A program made the position numbers and the translations under genes. Shown here piece by piece: positions 25,030 through 31,856 of a stretch of 32,970 nucleotides of DNA (position 1 is its first letter; each line of letters starts with the position of its first letter). The notes below the pieces were generated by a model. The model was not told the origin of the DNA, did no database searches, and saw only the letters and a list, made by a program, of their open reading frames with translations. The stretch is from a virus. The DNA lies in IMG/VR virus record IMGVR_UViG_3300014819_000010, positions 1 through 32,970 of that record; one strand, given 5' to 3'.

Positions 25030-25905
25030 ATGAATACTGTTTTAGAGAAGCTTCTTGAATATCTTTTAACTGAAGAGGAGTTAGAAGAACAAAATGCTTT
25101 AGGTGGCGGAGGAGTAGGAGCTACTTCATCTGGGTTGGCATTAAATTTGTCAGATTTTAGACCACCACCACAAAGTAAACTTGAAGAAGTAAATTCTCTT
25201 GCTGGCTTTTATGATTTGATATTATCTGTAAATGAAGACCAAATACAGCAGGATCCGGATGATCCAAGTGATCCAAATCCACCTCCAAGTCATCACAAAC
25301 ATCAACCAAACAAATCATCAAAAGGTAAAAAGCAATATAACCCAAGTCATGATACAATGTGGAATTATGGAGATAAGCCAACTGGTGATCTTCCAGCAAT
25401 GCATGTAAAATACATTGCATTAGAAGAACAAGTTTCATTAAAGAAAAAAACTGATCGTGTAAGAATATTTCAAGATAGGGGTCATCCAATTAAACAGGAT
25501 TCATTGAACGTTCTTATAGATTTTTTAAAGTTCTGTAATAGTATCCTAAAAATGGAAGATATGCCTGACATATATCTTCATACGATTAAGAAGCCAGATA
25601 TGACAACTGGTATGTATAATCGTAGTGAACACATGATACACGTATTGGTTGGTAAGCGCCTTTTAGTGGATGTTTTAAGAACCATTGCTCATGAACTAAC
25701 TCATGCTCGCCAAGAGGAAACAGGATTGCTTGATAAGCATTTAGCAAATGTTGATCCGATGAATGAGATGGGAGACATAGACACGATATATGAGAATGAA
25801 GCTTATACGTTAGCTGGTAACATTGTAAAAATATTCTGTCGCAAGTATAAGCGCATACCTAAAGACGATTTGTATCAGCTTAATGAGAACAAGCGGTATT
25901 TATGA
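25030..25905 (+). CDS. HExxH zinc metalloprotease-like protein
   Basis: The 291-aa protein has HELTH at 221-225 and YENEA at 254-258, which fit a gluzincin (two His plus Glu as zinc ligands). Residues 1-55 are helical and Gly-rich; residues 70-100 are Pro/Asp/His-rich and probably disordered. The catalytic part is C-terminal. It may process virion proteins or act on the host; the target is unknown. AAGAAG precedes the ATG, and the stop overlaps the next start by 4 nt (ATGA), so translation is coupled. Confidence 0.75.
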   Translation: MNTVLEKLLEYLLTEEELEEQNALGGGGVGATSSGLALNLSDFRPPPQSKLEEVNSLAGFYDLILSVNEDQIQQDPDDPSDPNPPPSHHKHQPNKSSKGKKQYNPSHDTMWNYGDKPTGDLPAMHVKYIALEEQVSLKKKTDRVRIFQDRGHPIKQDSLNVLIDFLKFCNSILKMEDMPDIYLHTIKKPDMTTGMYNRSEHMIHVLVGKRLLVDVLRTIAHELTHARQEETGLLDKHLANVDPMNEMGDIDTIYENEAYTLAGNIVKIFCRKYKRIPKDDLYQLNENKRYL

Positions 25906-26555
25906 GTCTTATTGATAAAATAAGATATGGCAATTTATCAAAGGAATACTATGAAGTATCTCTACGGCAAGATGATATAAGTAAAAGTCTTGAAGAACTT
26001 GGTTTATATGACAAATTGTTTGATATGCCGCCGCCACCCAATTCATCTGCTATAACTCAAAAAGAATTAAAAAATTTGGTTAGTCATACCAATAACATAT
26101 CTGATATTGTTTTAGAATTTTGCAAGAATGCAGATAAAGACCATTTAGGTTTATTCATATCTTATTTGAAGAATCATGGAATATATGATATAACAAAAGA
26201 AGATTTAGATAGAGTAACCGACCAGACATATGCTTTTTTGATTCGTATTAAAGATCATTATAATCGTCCAAGACCATATCAGCTTGCCTATTATTATAAC
26301 ATAGATTTACATACGGCAGTAAATAGTCATACAGCGGATACTCCTTCGTATCCAAGTGGACATAGCTTTGAGAGTTTCATAATAGCAGAGCTTTTAGCTA
26401 ACAAATATCCAGAACATGCTATGGGTCTTTTAAAACTCGGTAAAAATATAGGTTTATCTAGATTGTTAATCGGCGTACATTATCGTTCAGATCATGATTT
26501 TGGTCGCTACTTGGGTAAAATAATAATAGAAAATGAATTGATCAAACAATTGTGA
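25902..26555 (+). CDS. PAP2 / vanadium-haloperoxidase-fold phosphatase
   Basis: All three PAP2 motifs are in order: K-x6-RP (Lys117 to Arg124-Pro125, KDHYNRPRP), PSGH at 151-154 (PSYPSGHS) and SR-x5-H-x3-D (Ser186 to Asp197). Family members remove phosphate from lipid phosphates such as undecaprenyl pyrophosphate, or from nucleotides. No transmembrane segment is obvious, so this one may be soluble. It overlaps the metalloprotease gene by 4 nt. Its place beside amidase and protease suggests an envelope role, which is inference. Confidence 0.85.
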   Translation: MSLIDKIRYGNLSKEYYEVSLRQDDISKSLEELGLYDKLFDMPPPPNSSAITQKELKNLVSHTNNISDIVLEFCKNADKDHLGLFISYLKNHGIYDITKEDLDRVTDQTYAFLIRIKDHYNRPRPYQLAYYYNIDLHTAVNSHTADTPSYPSGHSFESFIIAELLANKYPEHAMGLLKLGKNIGLSRLLIGVHYRSDHDFGRYLGKIIIENELIKQL

Positions 26556-26599
26556 GAAATATCATTTTTGAATAGACATATATATTAATAAGGGTGTTT

Positions 26600-27355
26600 A
26601 TGAAAAATTTATTATTTGGTATATTATTATCTCTGACGTTCTTGTTGAGCTGTTATAACGATCATTCTCGCAATAGAGTTTTAGAAACGAGAAATACGAT
26701 AAATGTTGCAACTCTTGCCACTGTAGCAATAATAGAAAATAGAACAGAATCTTCTGATGCGCCCGCTCAACCTTATTGTAGCGGGTTTTTTATTTCTAGA
26801 ACAAGAATTGTAAGTGCACTTCATTGTTTTCAAGATGTAAGAGAAATAACAGTTGGAGACGCAATATATAGAATATTTGTAAATCCAAATCCTATAGGAA
26901 ATGTAGTACAGTTTGTTCGATATGGTGAAATAAACATGATAACTAACAATTTTGAAACAACTGTGGTTCATGAAGCAAGAGTTATATATACAGATAGAGT
27001 TAATGATATTGCTTTATTGGATATAGAACAGGGAACTGAACCATCAAATGTTTACATTCATCTTAGTTCACGTGCTCCTTCAATAGCTGAACATGTATAT
27101 TTAATTGGTCATCCTGGTGGTATTGGTTGGACTGTTGTTGATGGTATTATTTCTAGAATAATGTACGATAATACAGGCGTTCCAAATATATTACAATCTA
27201 CAACACCCCTTATTGGTGGATTTTCTGGTGGACCGCTAATCAATGAACATGGAGAAGTTATTGGATTAGCTCGAGCATATATTAATCGTATGCATCATAT
27301 TTCTGTATTCACTAGTTCAAATGTTATATTAACAGATGTTTCTGTTGTTCATTGA
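26600..27355 (+). CDS. Trypsin-like serine protease lipoprotein
   Basis: Start 26600 is chosen because AAGGGTG lies just before it; the in-frame GTG at 26594 falls inside that site. The first 18 residues form a lipoprotein signal peptide (KNLLFGILLSLTFLLSC, lipobox LLSC, Cys18). The catalytic triad of the chymotrypsin/DegP fold is His75 (SALHCF), Asp136 (NDIALLD) and Ser209 (GGFSGGPL). Cys60 and Cys76 could form the typical disulfide next to the His. A lipid-anchored protease would sit in the cell envelope of the infected host, where it could alter surface proteins. It is complete at 251 aa. Confidence 0.85.
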   Translation: MKNLLFGILLSLTFLLSCYNDHSRNRVLETRNTINVATLATVAIIENRTESSDAPAQPYCSGFFISRTRIVSALHCFQDVREITVGDAIYRIFVNPNPIGNVVQFVRYGEINMITNNFETTVVHEARVIYTDRVNDIALLDIEQGTEPSNVYIHLSSRAPSIAEHVYLIGHPGGIGWTVVDGIISRIMYDNTGVPNILQSTTPLIGGFSGGPLINEHGEVIGLARAYINRMHHISVFTSSNVILTDVSVVH

Positions 27356-27374
27356 TTGGTTTAATGAATTATGT

Positions 27375-27400
27375 AAACATGATATGATATCATCATGTTT
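27375..27400 (+). promoter_or_regulatory. Inverted repeat over a start codon
   Basis: AAACATGAT (27375-27383) and ATCATGTTT (27392-27400) are perfect complements with an 8-nt spacer. The ATG of the next gene (27395-27397) lies inside the right arm, and no Shine-Dalgarno is seen upstream. The element could block initiation as an RNA hairpin or be a repressor operator on DNA. Confidence 0.55.
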
Positions 27401-27727
27401 AATTGGTTTAAAAATCTTCGGAAAAAATCCGATTCTAAATCTATTGAACAAACAATATCTGACATGTCAATTGGTCAATCCTTGAAACTTAAGTTTAAGG
27501 ATCCTAGGAGACTTGGATTAATTGACCCTTCTGGAACTTTGACAAGAAGATATGATCCAGAAGATTTAATAAATAGAGTTCTTATTGGTACATTATTAAC
27601 AAAAAAAGTTGTTAATAACATTGTTTTTATAGAAATTGGTTGTTTTAAAATGAGAAATGGAATGAGAGTTGAAAGAACCTATACGCTTATGTTAGAAGAG
27701 ATAGAACACTTAGAGGAAATTAAATGA
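27395..27727 (+). CDS. Hypothetical protein (110 aa) upstream of thyX
   Basis: A basic N-terminus (FNWFKNLRKKSDSK) is followed by alpha/beta sequence (IGQSLKLKFKDPRRLG, NNIVFIEIGCFKMRNG). No family was recognised. The ATG lies inside an inverted repeat and lacks a clear ribosome site, which may tie its expression to RNA structure. Its stop overlaps the thyX start by 4 nt (ATGA), so it probably controls thyX translation by coupling. Confidence 0.7.
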   Translation: MFNWFKNLRKKSDSKSIEQTISDMSIGQSLKLKFKDPRRLGLIDPSGTLTRRYDPEDLINRVLIGTLLTKKVVNNIVFIEIGCFKMRNGMRVERTYTLMLEEIEHLEEIK

Positions 27728-28461
27728 AAAAAGATTTTGATATAAAACATTTATTTCGTAAAGAAACAGTTTTAGACAAAGGTCATGTTGATTTAATGGA
27801 TGGCATGGTAACACATCCTATGTTAAAGGTTGTTAATTCTGCAAGAGTTTCTTTCTTAAAAGAAGCAAAAGAATTAACAGAACGTGACGCTAAACTTATA
27901 AAATATTTAATTGAACATGAACATTTCTCAACTTTGCGTCATTCTTATTTTTCTTTTAGAATAAAAGCACCTCTCTGTGTTTTCCGGCAATGGTGGAAAT
28001 ATCAGATAGGTTCTCAATGGCTTGAGAATGAAAATGTTGGTTCAGTTGAAATTCAAGATACTTCATGGAATGAAGCCTCCGGAAGATATGTAGAATTTGA
28101 ACCAGAATTTTATATTCCAGAATTAATTCGAGTTCAATCTAAAGACAACAAGCAGGGCAGTTATGGCAAGCTTGAAGCTTTGGAAAGCGGCGTTGATCCA
28201 GTAGATTTTTTTAGAAATGTTTGTGATTTTCAATATCAAAACTATAAAGCAATCGTGAATGCTGGTGGAGCAAAAGAGCAAGCAAGAATGCTTCTTCCAC
28301 AAAATATTTATTCCGAATGTATCTGGACTTGTTCTTTACAAACAATTCTATTTTTCCTTCATCAACGTCTTAAAGAAGATGCTCAATGGGAAATTAGAGA
28401 ATATGCAAAAGCTATTAAGAATTTAATACAACCAATTCTTATTGATGATATCGTTAAGTAA
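27724..28461 (+). CDS. thyX: Flavin-dependent thymidylate synthase ThyX
   Basis: It makes dTMP from dUMP with FAD and methylenetetrahydrofolate, linking to dUTPase upstream. Core features are EHEHFSTLRHSYFSFRIKA near 64-82 (the ThyX H..H...EH-type region), FRQWWKYQIG at 87-96 and SWNEASGRYVE at 114-124. The family motif RHRxxSxNExSxR is therefore altered: RHR reads KYQ, and roughly 19 residues separate it from SxNExSxR. The conserved C-terminal helix ARMLLPQNIYSECIWT is intact. At 245 aa the length is normal. A distinct phage-type ThyX loop is likelier than loss of function. Confidence 0.9.
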   Translation: MKKDFDIKHLFRKETVLDKGHVDLMDGMVTHPMLKVVNSARVSFLKEAKELTERDAKLIKYLIEHEHFSTLRHSYFSFRIKAPLCVFRQWWKYQIGSQWLENENVGSVEIQDTSWNEASGRYVEFEPEFYIPELIRVQSKDNKQGSYGKLEALESGVDPVDFFRNVCDFQYQNYKAIVNAGGAKEQARMLLPQNIYSECIWTCSLQTILFFLHQRLKEDAQWEIREYAKAIKNLIQPILIDDIVK

Positions 28462-28653
28462 TATAACTGCAATCAATCAAACCGTATTAAATTTTCCATC
28501 AATAGCTCATTTTTGTCGTCACATTAAAAGTGTTGTTGGAAAATGTAACTCAAAATATGTGTTTAAGTTACTTAAAAAAGAAATTGATCAATATATTCAT
28601 TGGAAATTAGTTTAGTAGATGAAAATGGAAAGATTAGAGAACCTTTTGAATGA
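28445..28653 (+). pseudogene. Frameshifted small gene remnant after thyX
   Basis: An ORF from 28445 (overlapping thyX by 17 nt) reads protein-like sequence, VLNFPSIAHFCRHIKSV and YVFKLLKKEIDQYIHWKLV, then stops at 28613. One frame over, the text continues as SLVDENGKIREPFE to a stop at 28651-28653. Removing the five bases TTTAG at 28611-28615, a near-duplicate of the preceding TTAG, would join the two as WKLVDENGKIREPFE. No ribosome site is visible. It is either a recently frameshifted gene or the tail of a lost one. Its short helix-rich text recalls DNA-binding tails of homing endonucleases, but this is not established. Confidence 0.5.
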
Positions 28654-28671
28654 GCCTAATATTTAACGGAT

Positions 28672-29109
28672 ATGGCATTTAATTATAGAACCGGTCCAAA
28701 CAATACGTCTGAATACATGGCAAGTGGGTTGCCGTATGTAACCCAATCTGCCGTAACTAGTTCACCGTTTAATATACAATTTCCATTTGTTACAAATGAA
28801 GTGACTGTTAAAAACAATACAGACGGAATATTAAGAGTTGGTTTTACGCAAAATGGTGTAAATGGTAGTAATTTCTTTACATTACCGGTAAGTGGTGCTT
28901 ATAGTGGCAAACTACGTATAACAGATTTATTTGTTCGTTCTGAAACCGGAACGGTAACATGTGAAATTGTTGCTGGTCTGACAACTATTCCAAGACAAGA
29001 ATTTTATATTCTTACCGGCGCTCTTAATGTATTCTCCGGTTCTGAACAACAAATCCTTGATTATGGTCTTCGTGGCTTAGGATATGGATCTTTTGGTGGT
29101 TTAGGGTGA
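28672..29109 (+). CDS. Small virion-type structural protein (145 aa)
   Basis: The protein is beta-rich, Gly/Thr/Asn-rich and lacks catalytic motifs (FNIQFPFVTNEVTVKNNTDG, SGKLRITDLFVRSETGTV). The C-terminus is Gly-rich (GLRGLGYGSFGGLG). This composition resembles head decoration or tail-fibre accessory proteins. It starts MAFN like the convergent gene downstream. The ribosome site is weak. A bidirectional terminator follows. Confidence 0.6.
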   Translation: MAFNYRTGPNNTSEYMASGLPYVTQSAVTSSPFNIQFPFVTNEVTVKNNTDGILRVGFTQNGVNGSNFFTLPVSGAYSGKLRITDLFVRSETGTVTCEIVAGLTTIPRQEFYILTGALNVFSGSEQQILDYGLRGLGYGSFGGLG

Positions 29110-29146
29110 CACAAACTCTATCCTCTAATATTGTTATATAGAATTT

Positions 29147-29174
29147 AAAAAGGCGGGTTTTATCCCGCCTTTTT
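29147..29174. terminator. Bidirectional terminator
   Basis: AAAAAGGCGGG pairs with CCCGCCTTTTT around a 6-nt TTTTAT loop, with A- and T-runs on both flanks. It serves the convergent genes at 28672 (+) and 29191 (-). Confidence 0.9.
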
Positions 29175-29190
29175 CATTTGGCTTATAATA

Positions 29191-30873
29191 TCAATATATT
29201 TCACGCCAAGATAGTGAACCATAATAATCCATTGTACTTCCACCAATATGCATGACAGCTAATACAAGTTGATCTGGAGTATTATTTACGTCTGCACTAA
29301 CCAAAAGAGAACTTCTCAAATCTCCTATTGTGGCAGCACTAACTGTTACGCCTTGTCCGGAAACATATCCACTTTTAATAACTGTTCCACCTGTTAAAGT
29401 ATTGCTTATGGTTCTTGAGATATCATATTGAATTGCAGAATTTGTGATATTAGTCCAAGATGCTGCATCGACTCCGGCGACAGTTGGATTTAATATAAGC
29501 GCCCAAAGAAATGTATCTGCTGATGTAGGAACCAGTGATATGTCGGTGGGATATATCGTTGCACCAATATAAGAACTTTTAAGCCTAATACCGATTACGG
29601 GACAGAAAACACCATTAGGTGCATTAACAAGTTTACTTGTTCCACGATTGGCAGTTCGTAGAGTTCCTATTATTTCGAAGCCACCTTCAGAAAGAACGGT
29701 AGAACATATTTCAGTGAGTGAACCTACTGAACCAGCCGCCAAACTTCTTATCTCATATCTTACAGGAAGATTTGGAGTTGACATATATACGCCAGTTAAA
29801 GTATTTGCTCTATTAAACTCATGAACATAAACTGGCAATCCATTAAAAACAAAACCAGCTCTAACTCTTCCAACGCCGAGCCATTCAAGATCAATAAAAC
29901 AGATTTGAGCTTTTGTTATATCAAGTGTTATTCCACTAGAGCCGCTACCATTTAATTTATCTAAATTCCAAGCACTTTGACTTACTTGAGTAGTTATTGG
30001 CGTGCCCGTATAATTGGAACGCAAACAAAAATTTAAATTACTGCCGCTTTGTTCAAAGAAAATACCATTATTATCATCATAATAGCCGTTTCTTCTTACG
30101 ATATTTGAAATCGGTGTACCAAATACAAATGTTGATATAAAAACTAAAGATTTTCCTGGTTGATAATTCATTCGTTGTCGAGATTGTTTAATGGCATATG
30201 CACCTGTTGTACCACTAACCGACATAAGAGTAGCGGCCTGATTTTGAATATAGTCAAATTGACCATTTGATGCAGTTGAAGACCAAAATAAATCTTGATT
30301 GTCAAATATTTGTTTGCTTTCAAAAACAGTAACTGGATTGCTAACTCTTAAACGACCGAATGCATCAAGACCTGGATTATCTCCAAATCCTGCAATTATT
30401 ACGCTACCAGACATAGCTACTGTCCAAGGATTTGTTCCCTGAGCAGTGGTTACGCTATCAGAACCAGAATTTAAATTGCGTATATCTACATCACCAGAAT
30501 TTAATTCATTGAATATAGCAGCAAGACTATTTGAAATGACGTTTTGAGAAGAAACTATTGAACTGGAAACATCGCTATCGACAACAATAAGTTTGTTATT
30601 AATATCTTGTTGAAGTGCAATTCCATTATCGCCATAAACTGTTACATCATCTGTGGTATAATCTAAATCTCTGATATCTAGATTAACGGCACTAACACTT
30701 TGAGTTACCGGTAAATTTGTTATTCCAACAGAACCGGTAATAAATAAGTCTCTTGAAGGGGCTTGTCTCAATATACCAACATCACCACTTGAAGTCACAG
30801 CAGCCGGAATATTAATTGTAGATCCTGTTATTACGATATCAACATCAGTTGCGATTGGTATATTAAATGCCAT
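29191..30873 (-). CDS. Virion/tail-fibre-type structural protein (560 aa)
   Basis: The protein is beta-rich, Ser/Thr/Asn/Gly-rich, with no signal peptide or enzymatic motif. The first about 180 residues are repetitive short beta strands (VVDSDVSSSIVSSQNVIS). Residues about 180-560 are a more globular part with GLDAFGRLRVSNPVTVFES and FVFGTPISNIVRRNGYYDD, a text type met in appendage or capsid-surface proteins of large phages. It is the only large gene on the minus strand here, so it has its own promoter, separate from the + strand late genes. The exact structure (fibre, spike or capsid) cannot be told. Confidence 0.6.
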   Translation of the reverse strand: MAFNIPIATDVDIVITGSTINIPAAVTSSGDVGILRQAPSRDLFITGSVGITNLPVTQSVSAVNLDIRDLDYTTDDVTVYGDNGIALQQDINNKLIVVDSDVSSSIVSSQNVISNSLAAIFNELNSGDVDIRNLNSGSDSVTTAQGTNPWTVAMSGSVIIAGFGDNPGLDAFGRLRVSNPVTVFESKQIFDNQDLFWSSTASNGQFDYIQNQAATLMSVSGTTGAYAIKQSRQRMNYQPGKSLVFISTFVFGTPISNIVRRNGYYDDNNGIFFEQSGSNLNFCLRSNYTGTPITTQVSQSAWNLDKLNGSGSSGITLDITKAQICFIDLEWLGVGRVRAGFVFNGLPVYVHEFNRANTLTGVYMSTPNLPVRYEIRSLAAGSVGSLTEICSTVLSEGGFEIIGTLRTANRGTSKLVNAPNGVFCPVIGIRLKSSYIGATIYPTDISLVPTSADTFLWALILNPTVAGVDAASWTNITNSAIQYDISRTISNTLTGGTVIKSGYVSGQGVTVSAATIGDLRSSLLVSADVNNTPDQLVLAVMHIGGSTMDYYGSLSWREIY

Positions 30874-30895
30874 ATAATATTACTTTCATATACCC

Positions 30896-30903
30896 TATAA
30901 ATA
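30896..30903 (+). promoter_or_regulatory. TATAAATA, T4-type late promoter octamer (candidate)
   Basis: An exact match to the T4 late promoter octamer lies in the intergenic gap, 47 nt before the ATG at 30951 and in the right orientation. Chance occurrence is quite likely in such AT-rich DNA; another match near 280 is inside a gene. Confidence 0.3.
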
Positions 30904-30950
30904 TGTATTCATGAGAGTTAAGATAACAACTAACATTAAAAGAGGTATGA

Positions 30951-31505
30951 ATGGGAAAATATACAGATTTAGCCGAAAAAATAGGCAAGTTAGTAGATGA
31001 CAAGAATAAAGCTTATGGATCATCTTTTGATCAGGCGGGAGATTTCTTAAAACTGTTATACCCAAATGGAATTCCAGTAGATGCGTACACTGATGCATTA
31101 TGCATTGTAAGAATATTTGATAAGCTTAAGCGATTAAGCAACACCAATGGACTCCCAGCAAATGAAGGCAAGATAGATGCTTGGAAAGATATTGTTGGTT
31201 ATGGATTATTGGGATTATATAAAGATGGTGGTTCACGAGAGTTAGAAACAGAATCTTTAAATACGCCGGTTCAAAAAACAATAGAACATGTTGGTGTTAA
31301 GAAAGAAATAATTCCTGCCGTTTCTGAAACAGAATCATCAAAACAAAAAAAAGAAGAGGTCGCCCCAGTAAAAAATCCTAATTGTGCCATCTGTGGGCGT
31401 GAAGTAGAAGGCACAATTCCTCCAGAAGAAATAGCTGCTGGTAAAACTATAGTTCATGCCGATTGTTGGAACAAATATCTGGAACAAAAAGGTAATACTC
31501 CATAA
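30951..31505 (+). CDS. DUF1599/Nmad1-like protein with C-terminal zinc ribbon
   Basis: Residues 1-95 have the pattern of the nucleotide-modification-associated DUF1599 family: a K..AYG segment near 19-23, then DKLKRLSN, NEGKIDAWKDIVGYGLLGL. A charged linker (about 100-140) leads to a Cys/His cluster (CAICGREV...HADC) that probably binds zinc. Family members occur in phages near DNA base modification or nucleotide pathways, which would fit the RNR-ThyX-dUTPase set here. AAAGAGGT precedes the ATG. The function itself is not established. Confidence 0.6.
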   Translation: MGKYTDLAEKIGKLVDDKNKAYGSSFDQAGDFLKLLYPNGIPVDAYTDALCIVRIFDKLKRLSNTNGLPANEGKIDAWKDIVGYGLLGLYKDGGSRELETESLNTPVQKTIEHVGVKKEIIPAVSETESSKQKKEEVAPVKNPNCAICGREVEGTIPPEEIAAGKTIVHADCWNKYLEQKGNTP

Positions 31506-31855
31506 TGGATCCGATGATATTTTTAGTAATTGCTAGCTATTTTTTGGTATTCGGCGTTGGATTTATTGCCGGTAGAATTGCAATTCCTATATCATCGACT
31601 GTTCAACAACCAATTCTTGTAAAAACAGAAAAACCATATATATCAAAAAATATAAGTTCTTCTGTAGAAGAAGTTAGTGATAAGCATAATCAACCAAATA
31701 TTGAAATTGATGATAGAATGTTTGTTACGGAACTTAAGACAGATAATCTAGAGAAAAAATTTAATGTTTTAGGTAAAACAACAATATCAAAAGATGAAAG
31801 TTTAAGTGCTAACGTTTCCAAGTTAGCTTCATTAAAAAAGCCTAAAGAGGAATAA
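31505..31855 (+). CDS. Single-pass membrane protein (116 aa)
   Basis: The start overlaps the preceding stop (TAATG). Residues 4-27 (IFLVIASYFLVFGVGFIAGR) form a transmembrane anchor, with the rest hydrophilic and Lys/Ser/Glu-rich, probably exposed on one side of the inner membrane. No family was recognised. It is co-transcribed with the ATPase that follows 1 nt later. Confidence 0.65.
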   Translation: MDPMIFLVIASYFLVFGVGFIAGRIAIPISSTVQQPILVKTEKPYISKNISSSVEEVSDKHNQPNIEIDDRMFVTELKTDNLEKKFNVLGKTTISKDESLSANVSKLASLKKPKEE

Positions 31856-31856
31856 A

